A DNA stretch of 64,000 nucleotides, from NCBI GenBank assembly GCA_004431415.1, contig QPMI01000484.1, forward strand, positions 186,001-250,000, read 5' to 3'. This document shows, one piece after another, positions 43,401 to 55,213 of the stretch. The position numbers were made by a program, and so were the translations under genes. This stretch comes from Cyanophora paradoxa (taxonomy: Eukaryota; Glaucocystophyceae; Cyanophorales; Cyanophoraceae). Under the pieces are notes generated by a model. That model had not been told where the DNA came from. It did no database searches and saw nothing but the letters and a program-made list of their open reading frames with translations. The first letter of the stretch is position 1. The number at the start of each line of letters is the position of its first letter.

Positions 43401-46400
43401 CCGCACGCCTGCGTCGGACGGTGCGCCCTCGCGCGCGCGCGGGCCCGTGTCGATATGCGAACTTCCGACTGAATTTCCGACGCAGCGGGGAGGAGCTGGG
43501 GCGGGCGCTGGCGGCTGTGGATCGCCTCTGCGCCGAGGGCGAGGGCGGCACGGTCGTCATCGAAGGCCCCGCCGGCGCGCGCGCGCCCCCAATCGCTCTG
43601 CTTTGCCGGAGCGTCTGCCGAGCGCCGCTGCGGCGCGCAGGGTACGGCAAGTCGCGGCTGCTGCAGGAGGTGACGCGGGAGTGCGCGGCGCGGGGCGTCC
43701 GCGTCCTGCGCGCCGACGCCACGGCCGTCGAGGTCCGCCGGGGCCGCCGCCGCCCGGCCCGCTGCGCCCCGCCCGCCGCCGCCGCCGGCGCCGACCGACG
43801 CCGACGGCGGGGCAGGAGTCGACGCCGCTGTGGGGCCTGCGGGGCCTCCTCGCGTCCGTGGCCGACGTGTCGAGCGGGGAGGCGCTACGGAGGGACCTCG
43901 CCGGCCGCGGCCTCGCCAGCGCCGCCGACGCCAAGCTCTTCTGGGACTGCCTCTTCGGCGCCTTCGGTGCGCCCCGTTTCTCGCGTCGTCGATCCCGAGC
44001 CGAGCCGCCGCCGCCGCCAACGCGGCCGCGTCGGGGTCGCCAGCGAGCGGCGCGGGGCCGGCCGCGAGCATCGACGGCAAGGCTGCTTCGGTTCAGATGT
44101 CCTTCAGGGTCCGGAACAAGCTGCCTCTGTACGGCCCGCTTCCCTTCTTCGGCGCGGGGTCGGTCGCCCGCCTGTCCAACGCGTTCTCGCGGTGAGCTGC
44201 AGCCCCCCGGCCCGCCCCCGCTCGCAAACTCCATCGTGCATCTCGTTTCGCGAACTCTGCGGCTCGAAGGCTTGTTCTGGCTTTGGAGCAAGGAGGAACC
44301 TCGTCAGCGGTTGGTGCCGAGCGTGAGCCCGTTGACACTGCGGAGCCTGCACCGCTAGCTGTAGCTGTCGCGCACCCCGCACCCGCCAAGCGCGTCGCCA
44401 TAGTGCTCGAGGTTCGCGTCGTGCTGCCGCATCTCTATCTGGTCCACTAACCGCCGTCGCCGTCCGCCGCGCAGGACGCCCACTGGTCCGTTTGTTTGAT
44501 CACGGGAACCCCGCGTCCCCGCCTCTGTGCTGTCTAAGGATGCTTCTCGCAGGCTGGACTCGGCGAGCTGGTTCGTGGTGCGCTGCGTGCGCGACACCGT
44601 CCGCTCGGCGCTGCTCGTCATCGCGTCGCGGCCCATGCCGCCTGCCTCCGTCCCCCGCGACTACCTCATCCTATCAGGGCAGGTGCGATCGTATTAGCGC
44701 TGCTTGCGTTTGTTGGGCCTCGGCACTGAACGGGACGGGTACAGCTGGACGACACGGCGGTCCATCTTACGGGCGGCGGAGGCGGGGAGGAAGGGCCGAG
44801 GCTGCCTCTAGCCGCAGCAGCCAGCAACGGCAGCCCTCAGAGAATTATGGACGATGGCGAGCAGCCGGTCCGGATGAAGGCGGCCGCTCTCCCAAGCGCG
44901 GGCTCGGGCCGCGAGGACAACGCCATCGGACACGCGTACGGAGCCAGGAGGCCATCCAGAGCTAGAACGCCGACCGAATCCAGAATGCAAAGCGAGCAGG
45001 CGGCGCAGATGATGAAAGAGGGAACCGGTATGGCCACTCTCTCGCTGCAGCTGGGCTCGGATCGGTTGGAAGAGGGCGGCGATGGGGTCGGATCCGGGGC
45101 AAGAACGCCATCCGGGCGCACAGCGTCAACCGGTCCCAAGACTCCAACCGGGCGCAAAGCGTCAACCGGACGCAAAACGCCAACCGGGTCCAAAACGCCA
45201 ACTGGAACCGAAACGCCACCCGAGGCCAAACTGCCATCTCCCTCAATGCCCAAGCTCGACCCGATCTTCCACGACGGGATGCTCCCGCCCCTTCGCCACC
45301 CCGTGCAGGCGCGCCCGCTGCTGCCTCCGCCCCGCCCCGCCCCGCCCGGCCCTCGCTTCCACTCGCTGCGCCCCGCCCGGCCTCAACCGTCCCCACAGGT
45401 CTCCCTCATCCGCCTCGGGCCCCTCCCGCCCGACGCGGCTCGCGCCCTCTTCCTCGTGCGCCCCCTCAGCTCAGATCAGATCGGATCAGATCTGACCTGA
45501 CGCCGCTCGCGCAGAGCCTCGCGGAGCGCATGTCCGTGCGGCTCCCGCCGGTGCGCGCGCGCCCTCCCTCGCCCCAGCGCGCCGCTGCTCCGGATCCGTC
45601 GCCAATGCCGGTGGCGGCAGGCGGCGGCGGAGTCGGTGCTGGCGAAGGCGGCCGGCGTGCCTCTCTTTCTCGTCGAGCTCTGCCGCCACTCCCTCGCCGG
45701 CCCCGCCGCCCCCGACTTCGTCGTCCCGGACTCCATCCAGGTACCCCCCCCCCCCCCCCCCGCCCCGCCTGATCGCAACGCGGCGCGCAGCAAATCGTGC
45801 TGGCGAGGACGGACCGGCTGCCGGCGCGCGCGCAGGCGGTGCTGAAGGTGGCCGCCACGCTGGGCTCGGGCTTCACGGCCGAGTCCGTGTGGGCCGTCGC
45901 GGGCGGCGCCAGCAGCCCCGAGCGCGTCCGCCGCGCCTTCCGCACCCTCCGCGCCGCCAACCTCATCCTGGTGCCTATCGCAGCCGCTCGCCGCGCCTCC
46001 GCGCGTTTGTTGACGGCGGCGGCAGGAGCGGGAGGGGGGCCCGGCGCCGCCCAAAGAGATCGAAGACCTCGACGAGGGGGACGAGGACGACGAGGAGGAC
46101 GGGGGACAGCCGGCGGCGGCCTGGCCCCCGCTGGACCTGCCCTTCTCGTTCTTTCACGCCCTCACGCGGGTCCGCACGCGCTCCTTTGTGAATGTAGGTG
46201 CTTTAGCTAAACGGGCGGGCTCGGCGGCAGGACGCGGTGTACAACGCGATGCTGAGGACGCAGCGGCGGGAGCTGCACGCGGCCGCCGGCCGCTGGCTCG
46301 AGGCGCGCTCCAAAGACGACGGCCACGACCTCGCCGCCCTCGCGTGCGCCCTGGCCCCGCCCTGCGCGCCCCCAATTTCCACATTTCCGACGAGCCGCGC

Positions 46401-49400
46401 GCGGCCGGTGCGCGTGTGCAGGATGCACTACCGGCTCGGCGGGATGCCGGAGAAGGCGCTGGGGTACCTCGTGCGCGCCGCCGAGCACGCGATGGCCACC
46501 AACGCACTGGCCGAGGCCGGTGCGCGAATTTCCCTCGAATTTCCGCCCGCCCCGCCCGCCCGCCCGCCCACGCGCTTCGGCAGCGCGGCTCAACGCGGAG
46601 GTCGTGGAGGCGATCGACGGGCTGGGGCTGGCGGGGCCCGACGCGCCGCCCGTGCCCCGGGCCGCCCGCGCGGAGGCCGAGGCCCCCGCCGGCCGCCGTC
46701 CAAGCGAAGTCGACCCCTCCGCGACGCCGGGCGGCCCCGGCAAGCAGGCGGCGTGGGCTGTCGTGCGTGGTTGCGCCCTTCGAAGCTGGGCCCTTGTGTG
46801 CTACTACGAGGGCAAGTTCCAAGCCGCCCAGGAGCTCGCCGTGCGCTGTACCCCCCTCGAGCCTGCCGCTTCTTTTTTGACGTGTGGGCAGGCGGCGAGC
46901 CTGGAGACTCTTGGGGAGCCGCTCGCGCAGAACATGCGGTCGCCGCTGGCGCTCGCCCGGGCGCTGTTCAAGGTCTGGCGCCTCGGCCAGCAGAAATCCG
47001 ACGCGGCGCCCCCGACGAAAGCTGCCGCCGACCTCCTCGCGAGCCCGACGCTCCTCGCCCGGCGCCAGGCAATCCTCGAGTCCTCTCTAATTGTCCTCTG
47101 GTGCGAATTTGGAGCTCTCCATCTCGCCCCTTCCTTCCCGTCGCGGCGCTAACGTCGAGATCATAGCGCCGTCCTTATAAATCACTTAGTCCTAAGCTTC
47201 CTTATAAATCACTCAGTCCTAAACCCTTTTTATGTTCAGGTCGCTCTCTCGCATCGGGGCGAACCACGCGCGTTCGAAGGAGCAGCACGCTCGGCTCATC
47301 ACGCCCATATCGCGGGCGTACGAGATCAGCCTCGGCACGCCCGGCGAGGCCCTCGGTCTCGCCGACGTTCGTGTCCGCGGGAACTTCACAGGTCCGACTC
47401 TCTTGCAAAGAAAGACCTAGAGCTCTGGTTTGAGATAATTGAAGTCTTCTATGTCCTACTCTTCAACGAGAGTCTTGAAGACCATCTAATTTATAATTAT
47501 AACCCGTCTAACCCATCTACCTACGCTGCTGCATCGACCTTCGCTATCTGAGATCGCCTGACTCGTATGGATACTATTACTCCAGTGATGCTGGACGCGA
47601 TACGATACTATTCTGCCGATTCTTAGCTTTAATTTTAGTAGTTCTTAGCTAATCTGAGCCTTCTATTTATTTATGCAGTGATGCTGGACGCGCTGGGAGG
47701 CCGCGGGCGGGCGCGCGCCCTCCTCGACGGGGTCGGGGCGCTGGCGGAGCGGCTCGGCGGCGGCCTCGCGAGCATGTCCGTGTGCCACCAGCGCGGCATG
47801 CAGCTCTGCCGCGAGGGCCGGTGCGCCTTGTAGAACTGCCAGCTGCCCAAATAAACCGCCGCCTCTTGCAAGCACATATCGCCGCTCCTTGCACATAAGT
47901 ATCATATCGACCGTAGACACAACACATTCGACCCCGGCCCAGCCCGCGCCGGCTCGCCCCTAGCTGCGCCTCACCGCTCACCTTCGACTATGGCCAGGTT
48001 CACGGAGGGCGTGGAGGCGTTTGCACGGACGGTGGGGCTCGGAGGGGACCACCCCGACAACCTCAACAACCGCTCTTCCCTCGGCCTTGCCCTCCTCCTC
48101 ACGGTCCCCGAACCCGAAGGCTTAAACTTCGACCTCGATTTCAGCGCTGAGTTTTCAGCGCAGGGCAACCTCGCGGCGTCGGAGCGCACGTACGAGGAGG
48201 CCGCCACCTTCAACTCGCGCCTCGGCCTCTCCGAGACCTGTGCGCCCAGTGCAATTTTCGCAAGCCGCGACATGAATGTCTAGACATATTCTATCTATCT
48301 ATCTATCTATCTATCGATCGATCGATCGATCGATCTATCTATCTATCGCCTCTCCGAGACCTGTCCGCCCCGCCTCCGCCCCCGATACGGAGCCGCCGCG
48401 GCCTCTGATTCTTGACACGTGCGCGCAGTTGTGGCGACGTGCACCGCGGTCAAGTGCCTCGCGGCGCTCCTGCAGGGCCACTAAGACCGGGCCGACGCCC
48501 TCTTCCAGCGCTCCCGCGCCGTGCGCCCCTTCAGTTACTTCAAAGTCCAGCCTTGACTTTAATCATGAGAGTTCTGACTCTGAACTTTCCCCGTCTCAGA
48601 CTCTGTCCGAGGAGCGCATCGGCCGCGCGTGGTACATGCAGACCACCGGACTGGCCGGCGCCGTGCGTTCGCTTCGTTTCATGCGCGCGCGCCGCGCCGC
48701 GCGCGGAATTCATTCTAAACGCAACTATATATGAGGGCCATTATATGAGATAGGTGCTGGCGTGGCGCGCCGGGGACACTCTTCCATTACTATTAGACAA
48801 TACTATAAGATTACCATTACTATACAGGCAACCTATACGGTGCAACCTACTATACTACTACTAACTGATTGCTATCTCTCTCTGTAGGTGCTGGCGTGGC
48901 ACGCCGGGGACGCCCTCGCCGCCCTCCGCTTCTTCGAGGGGGCAGCCGCCTTCCTCGCCAACGAGATGCGGACCCTCCTCTGGCACCGGATCCGTGAGCT
49001 CTGATTTCGAACTTCCTGTCTAAGCTTCCTGTTCCAACTACGATTCCATGATCTAAATTTAGCTAGCTATAGTTCCCTCGCCTCCATCCTACCTCTGGCA
49101 CCGGATCCGTGAGCTCTACTCTCCCTCTGTCTTCTAGATCTTCTAGCTTCCTATGCCTGTCTAAAGATCTATCTATCTCTTAGCTTCTATGATCTAACTA
49201 ACCAACATAATCTAACTAATGAGCTTGAATCTAACTAAATTAAATATCTATCTATGATCTCTAAGCTAGTTCCTCTGGCACCGAATCCGTGAGCTTCGAA
49301 TTAGAATTTCTTTCTATGTCTTCCTTCGAGCCTAAAGCTTGTCTAAATTAAAGCTTCCTTGATTTGAATTTGCAGTCTTCCCCCTCGCTGTCTTCCTTCA

Positions 49401-50193
49401 GGCTTTTCGCCGACTGACCCCGGCGCCCCGCGCGCGCGCGCGCGCGCGCTGCGGCAGTCCTCCCGATCCTCCTGAGTGACTTCGCTCTAACTAACTTATC
49501 TATTTATGATCCAACTGACTAATCTTTCTAACTAACTATTTATATATGATCTAAGTAGCTAATCTAATCTAACTATCTAACTCATCCCCGGCAGTCCTCC
49601 CGATCCTCCTCTGTGACTTCGCTCTGTGGTGGCTGGACAGCGCCCGCGCGGCGGAGGCGGAGGCGGAGGCGGGGGCGGGGGCGGGCCGCGCCCGACGCCC
49701 CGCCCCGCCCGCCGGCCTCTGGGGCCGCCTCTGCGGCCGCTCGCGTGCACGTGGCGGCCCTCGCGTGGACCCCTGGCAGCTCGACCCGGCGGCGCCTGCG
49801 CCGGCGCCGGCGCCGGCGCTCCCCGCGGAGCTGTCGGACGTGCGGCGGGCCGAGGCGTTCGCCCGGCGGGCGGCCGCGCTGCTCTCCGAAGCCTCCCGGC
49901 GGCGCCTGTCCGCTCTGGCGCCCTTTGTGGAGCTGGCGGCCGCGCACCTCGGCCGCCCGGGCCGCCGCGCCGGGCGGCTTCGGGCGGCGAGGGACGCGTT
50001 CGGGCGGAGCGGTCTGCGGCCGTGGGAGGCGGCGGCGGGCCTGCAGCTCGCCCGCTGGGCCGGCGACGCGGCGGAGGCGGCGGCGGCGTCGGAGGCGGCC
50101 GCCCGCGTGGCGCGCGAGGCCGGCCTCCGCGCCCCGCTCGCCGCGGGAGAAAGTGGCCCTTCGCCGGCCGCGGTCGTCTCACTCTGGGTCTAG
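40424..50193 (+). CDS. Soluble-type adenylyl cyclase-like protein, right copy
   Basis: Diverged duplicate of the minus-strand gene on the other arm, with the same domain series. From the ATG at 40424 (MPRPGVVPGQGGG): C1 (ALFVDVAGFSQLARSL at 40.87 kb; EVLLFLGDALVAFV at 41.08 kb), C2 (SFFGDDIRRIVVLFG at 41.89 kb; EYAVIGDCVV at 42.75 kb; LPPVLAKGFQDPLHAY at 43.04 kb), P-loop split by a 66-nt GC-AG intron (VVIEGPAG / YGKSRLLQEVTRECAARG at 43.55-43.68 kb), RLDSASWFVVRCVRDTVRSA (44.55 kb), LARTDRLPARAQAVLKVAAT (45.8 kb), YNAMLRTQRRELHAAAGRWL (46.24 kb), LGGMPEKALGYLVRAAEHAM (46.43 kb), ARLITPISRAYEISLGTPGE (47.29 kb), GVEAFARTVGLGGDHPDNLN (48.01 kb), ALRFFEGAAAFLANEM (48.92 kb) and RAEAFARRAAALLSEASRR (49.85 kb), ending SLWV at TAG 50193. 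Both cyclase metal Asp residues of C1 are kept. I see no disabling lesion, so both copies may be functional. Exon borders are manual. Confidence 0.85.
45098..45216 (+). repeat. 18-bp coding minisatellite in the cyclase linker (right copy only)
   Basis: About six to seven copies of an 18-bp unit (AAAACGCCAACCGGGTCC type) encode hexapeptides such as KTPTGR, KASTGR, KTPTGS and KTPTGT in the linker after the ATPase part. The left copy has a shorter non-repeated linker here (about 35050-35120), so the array expanded after the duplication. Confidence 0.85.
48290..48350. repeat. TCTA/TCGA microsatellite in a cyclase intron (right arm)
   Basis: (CTAT)n followed by (CGAT)n and again (CTAT)n. It is the inverse-arm counterpart of the GATA tract at about 32166-32230. 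Confidence 0.85.
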
Positions 50194-52426
50194 CCCGCCC
50201 GAGGAGGCATTACGCCATTATCAATATATATGTATCCGGTTTGAATGCATCTGGAGGAATACTACTATTATGTAATCCTATGAATCTGCTCTGGCTCGGC
50301 TATGTTCAGCAAGCTTAAGCTCAATATATATAGGGGAGAGAGAAGCCGGCGTCGGCCCCAGCGCCAGCTGCATCGCTGCATTGCCCGCCGCTGCGGAATT
50401 CGAACCCGTGCAGGTAGCGCTAGCCTAGTAGCGCTGTGGGCGACGTCGACTTGATACACCAAAATTAAAGCCGCGCATGCAGCTGCGCATGCACGGCGCA
50501 TGTTAACGTTGAAGCTTAAGTATCAATCAACATGCATCGCGGCGGCTGCAGGCGATCTCACAATCGACGACAGCGCGCGCCCGTGAGGTGCAAGGTGCGA
50601 GCCTCGGGGGTGCCCCGCCGCTTCGAATTCTTGAACGGAAGCACGCCTAGCGCCTCCGCCACACCCGCGATCGCGAGGGATCCAAATCTAGATTGAGATC
50701 CCTCATTTCCTTCATCATTTCCTTGGCCTTGGCTGTAGCTAAGAAGCTAAGAATGCTAGCTAATTGTTGTCGGCCGTGATATGGCCATGGGTCGCTCATC
50801 AAAATGCCCATGATGGCCCAATGGGAGGTTTTTCACCAGAGGGGCCCATCTATATCTATATAATTAACTACTAGGCTTAGGCTTGATCTAGAAACTAGAA
50901 ACAAGACTTTGTGGCCAACTGATCATGAGCACGTTTGATTTAATCATTATAATTTATGTATTCAGCGATAATCGTACGTATACAGTAGTTCTGAGCGAGC
51001 GAAACTGGAACGAAAGTGGGCGATCCTGAGGACGCGTGAATACAAATGCGCAAGATCTGCGTATATATTTATTCTAGAGCCTCGGAGTGATCCGAGGCCT
51101 AGGCGCCAACATTAATAAATATATTGGGGAAGGGAAAATCACTTCCCCTGTCCCTGTCCCTCGGGCCCAACCCTACCCCAAATCCCATTTCCCCGACCTC
51201 CGCAAAACCCGGGCCGCGCGGTATATCCTGAAAGCCCATCACAAGGGGATCCCGAAACCATGTCTCCCGGTCCCGTCCGACCAAAGGGTGATCCAGGAAC
51301 AGGCACCAACACCCGGGACAAAAACGGGTCCAGCAACGCACAGGGAGCAGATGTACGAGTCAGACCAGTTCGAGGTTGTTGCCCGTATCATGCCCGACAT
51401 TCCGTTCTGCGGGAGCGAGGCCGGGCGCGTGCGCGGTCGCGTAGGAGGACGCCGCGTGCGCTAGCCAATCACATTGGAGAGTGCGTTAACTTACCCTGCG
51501 AAACCTCTTAAAGTACCCCCCGGCCGCTTTCTCCCTCCCCCCAGCGCTTCCTCTTCAGCTCGGCGCCGGCCGCGGCTCCAACTGTCACGCCTCTCTCGCG
51601 CGCGTGGCAGTTGCTCTAGCTAGCCGCGCCAGCCGCGCACACCGGCCACGCGCGCAAGCGGGCCACGCCGGCCGTGCGCTCATGGCCACGACCGGCCGTG
51701 CTAGTTGCAACAAGTCCGACGGTCGCTGCCCGCGCCCCCCCTGCCACTTCCTACACCCGCGCCGCCGGCCCCGCCCGACCGCTTTCCGAAGTTCTCGAGC
51801 TCACTCCCGCACAGCTCGCGATCCGATGATCGGATAGCGCTCTCAGCGCTTGGCAGTCTGCTGCAGCTGTACATGTCGCTAGCCGCGCGCGCCAGCCGCG
51901 CACGCCACAGCCGCTCCAACCGCGCGCGCGCATGCAGATCGCGCGCGCTTTGCCCGCGCATGCGCATGCAGATCGCGCGCGCGCGGAGGCCAGCCTCCAA
52001 GGCAATTGCAAGCCTCGGCCGCGCGCCTCCCCGAGTCAAGTGCACGTGCAGGCACATAAGGTTCGATTTGTGATCATATATATATATGCGCATGCATGAG
52101 CTCGAGCTATGGCCATCGCGGGCCGCGCCCCGGGCCCGGCGCCCGGGGCCCGCGACCTACCTCTAGCTATATAGATCTGGCCTAGCCTCGAGCTCGAGCT
52201 CGCGTAGGCCTCGAAGACAGCTCGCCTGGCATGGCCGCCTTAAATTCTGCATTTCAAGTTTCTTCCTCCAGCTCCGAGGCTCAGCGGCTTTGTTCCTTTT
52301 CCGGCCCGCCGGCCGAAGTCTCTAGATCTGCTCTCTAGCATCTAGATCTACATCTTTGGATTCGCCGAGGTTAAATTCCCTTCCCCGGACCCAACTGACG
52401 CGCACGGCAAGTCAGTGGCCCTTTAT
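50194..52426. other. Gene-poor 2.2-kb region
   Basis: No gene supported. It contains short palindromic clusters of GCATGC, CGCGCG and GAGCTCGAGCTC, a self-complementary GC block at about 52118-52152 (GGGCCGCGCCCCGGGCCC), and a block at 51120-51340 with repeated CCCTGTCCCTGTCCC on an otherwise neutral background. The open frames there have no recognisable similarity. Confidence 0.4.
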
Positions 52427-54650
52427 TTAATGGTGAAGCGGCAGCCCCGCGAGAAGGGCGGCGGTGCACGTGGCCGCCGCGAGGGCGCCGAGGAGAGCCC
52501 CGAGCGCCGACGGCGAGCTCGGAAGGGCGCCCGAGATGTGAGGCCACGCGTACGGCACCACGGCCGCGGCGGGCGCGCTGGCCCCCGTCCACACCAGCGC
52601 CTGCAGTTAAAACACAGTTTAAAAACGTTATGATTACCTACATATTTCTGAGCGAGCGAGAGAGGCGCCGATCGCGAGGCACACGTATACGTACGTTGGT
52701 GAGTGTGATGGGGGGGAACGCGTCGGTGAGGCTGATGACTCGGATGGAGTAGCCCGTCGAGGTCCCCGCAGCAAAGGGCCCCGAGGTCTGAGCGGAGGCG
52801 CAAATGATTATTAAAAAGTTATCAAGTTTCACCCCATCGACATCTCTCGCTGCTTTGAGCTCGAGTTTATCATAGTATCGACATTAACGTTGAATTGCAC
52901 GGCTCGCACCGGGATCGCGAGGAGCGAGCGGGAAGCCTTGCGCGCGATCGATCGCGAGGGTGTGGGGCTCGGAAGGCCCGAGCTCGTTTTGTTCGCGTTG
53001 CACGTGTCCAGAGCGGGCACCGCTGCGCATGCGCCCCGATGAGACTTGAGTCGCGGAGCTAGCGCTCTAGATCTGAATCGGCTGGAGCGCGCGCACTGAA
53101 CCGAATCTCAAGCTCCGTGCTGCGCGTGACGGCGGGGTCACTCGCCTCGCAGGACGCGCCCGTCGCCGGGTCGACGATCAGAATCCGCAGCCGCGCCCCC
53201 GTTTCGAAGGGGAAGCCTTCCCCAAAGATCTGCGCGACGCCTCCGCTCTGCAGCCGGCGCGTGGGGTTATAACTACGCGTGGCTGGCTGCAGCTGGCGCC
53301 GCGGCCGGGGCCGGCGACCGCGACGGCCGAGGCGCGAGGGGAGCGCACAAGGGGCGACTGGATGAAGGGAGCCGGCGCCTGCAAAGCGTTCGACTCGTCC
53401 AGTGTGGCATTGTAGCCGCTGAGGCTCTTGGAAACCCCGCCCATGGCGGCGCGCGTGATCGTCTGCAGAAACGCAGGCCGCCGCGGCCGCCACGATTATA
53501 ATTAGCTGCGCAGTGAAAGAAACTAAAAATATATCGAATTTCAACAGTACTTGCCGGCTTGGAAGGCTTCGAGGGGGAGGGGCTGCGCAGACAAACACTC
53601 GTTCAGATGATCACCGGCCGCGGCTATATTAATTGTCGAGCTGGGCGGAATTCGAAGCCCATGCTAGCTGATTATGTAAACAAGCGATTTAGAGCTATCA
53701 TGCCCACTCCATTGGGTCAAACCTATGTCCTTCAGACGGGCCGCCCGTTTCCCCCGCCGCGCGGCCTTTCAGGCCGAATAGTTTTGCAACTGGGCCAGCC
53801 GTTGGAGCCCCCTTTAATTTAACGCGCGATAGCGGACTCACGTCGGGGACGGGGTCACCGCCAGGCAGACCCCGCTTACGTTCTTGAAGCCGGCGGTCTC
53901 GTTGCAGAAGCACGCTGGCCTCTTCTGGTACCGGAACCCGGGGGACGGCGCCGGCCTCGGCTGAGCCTGCTGGTTGGGCAAGCTGGTCGACACTTGCTCT
54001 TCCTTGATGATTGTCTCTCCGCCTGAGAAAGGGGCAAACGAAATCAGAAATGAAAAGCACGTGCATCTCGAATTCGAATAACAGCGACCGCGCGCCCAGC
54101 CCGGCCAATTGCAACTCACCCACACACGTTCGGACACAGAAGTGATTGAACCCCAAGGGCGGATCGAACGTTTCGAATCTGCGCATACCGTTACCCCCTA
54201 ATTATATAAAAACATCGACACAGGATGTGCAATTAATATTGATATTGGAGGCAACCCATAGCTAGAGATAAATATTAATATTGACGGCGCGCACGAATAC
54301 GGGACGACTGTCAGTTCCGGCGGGCAAATACATAGAGGTGCCGCACTGGCTCCATTGTAATACAGCTGACCGTACATGTAATCTCCTGCAACCGAACGCT
54401 ATTCAGTCGTCGAAACGTAATTATTTTATAGACAGGGAATCGGCGAATGCGCACCCTCGGCGCAAGTGCGCACGCAGTAATCCGCAGTAGTGGGTGAGAA
54501 CGCCGCCCCAGGAGATGGTGAGTCCTTCCGCACAAGCCGGCTGGCATTGTACAAGATGCGATTGCCGTAATTGAAGGACCCGTCGTGCACAGAAAGCCCC
54601 GGTTCGAGATCTCTGCGGCATACTGTGAGTTTATGTGCGAATTTAGCCAT
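52427..54650 (-). CDS. Putative secreted or membrane-anchored cysteine-containing protein (spliced)
   Basis: I do not recognise the family. Minus-strand exons read DLEPGLSVHDGSFNYGNRI with NASRLVRKD and TTADYCVRTC (54.48-54.62 kb), FETFDPPLGFNHFCVRTC (54.13-54.18 kb), RPACFCNETAGFKNVSGVCL (53.87-53.93 kb), GGVSKSLSGYNATLDESNAL (53.4 kb), GGVAQIFGEGFPFETGARL with VDPATGASCEASDPAVTRS (53.1-53.25 kb), TSGPFAAGTSTGYSIRVISL (52.75 kb) and ALVWTGASAPAAAVVPYAWP, ending in a hydrophobic stretch LGALLGALAAATCTAALLAG and TAA at 52429-52427. Several N-glycosylation sequons (NAS, NET, NVS, NAT) and paired CVRTC words suggest an extracellular protein with a C-terminal anchor. No signal peptide is seen. 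The first clear exon is preceded by a GCCGCAG acceptor near 54617, so upstream exons may exist or may have been displaced by the virus-like insertion beginning near 54.7 kb. Confidence 0.5.
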
Positions 54651-55213
54651 AGATATTTAAGATCTCTGCGCATGCGGCAGGCTCGCTGGGAGGTGAACCC
54701 CACTAATTCCCGCCGACCTATTTCAGTGAGCAAATATAAACCATCCTTTATTCTCAGTCACAAATTAATAAAATCGCTCTATTCCGCACTGAGCCACACT
54801 GTCTTTTATAAACCTCTCATGCATCCTTACTAAAACCAATCACGAAAACCTACATTTCATCTTCTCTCCGATCTCTTACCATTCTCAGTAAGCCCTAAAC
54901 CCGTCCCCCGATCTCTCAGTAAGGCACAGTAAGACCCCATTATTACGAAATGTTCCCGATCGTTGCCGGACTGTTTTCAGTAATCCAAAAAGAAAACCGA
55001 GGTGAACCCCACTGAGAGAGTACGATGATAAGTACGAGATCGATTGCGTTCGCAAGTTTGTGCATCTGCAAGCATGCCGAAAATGCCCACCTGCACAAAC
55101 TTGCGAACTCAATCGAAATGTACTGGAACCACTCGCGCCCCGCCCACTATGCAAGATACATGCGAACAACATGCGAGATACATATATAAATTGTTTTTCT
55201 CTTCCTATAATAA
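54651..55213. other. Junction zone between host DNA and virus-like element
   Basis: GC content falls here. GAGGTGAACCCCACT occurs at 54690-54704 and again at 54999-55013. The word TCAGTAA recurs in between (near 54895, 54917 and 54978). An imperfect 24-bp inverted repeat (55041-55064 with 55092-55115, core AAGTTTGTGCA / TGCACAAACTT) forms a possible hairpin just upstream of the methyltransferase gene. No gene is seen. Confidence 0.55.

Larger units (their letters stand above)
40395..50193 (+). repeat. Right arm of giant inverted repeat
   Basis: Inverse counterpart of 30771-39855. It carries the plus-strand cyclase copy. Differences from the left arm include an expanded 18-bp coding repeat at 45098-45216, a longer intron around 47400-47680 and extra intron sequence at about 48780-49600. 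Confidence 0.88.

Noticed and set aside
51087-51464. 125-residue open frame and its antisense partner
   Set aside because: No motif, no splice context and a repeated CCCTGTCCCTGT stretch; probably noncoding.
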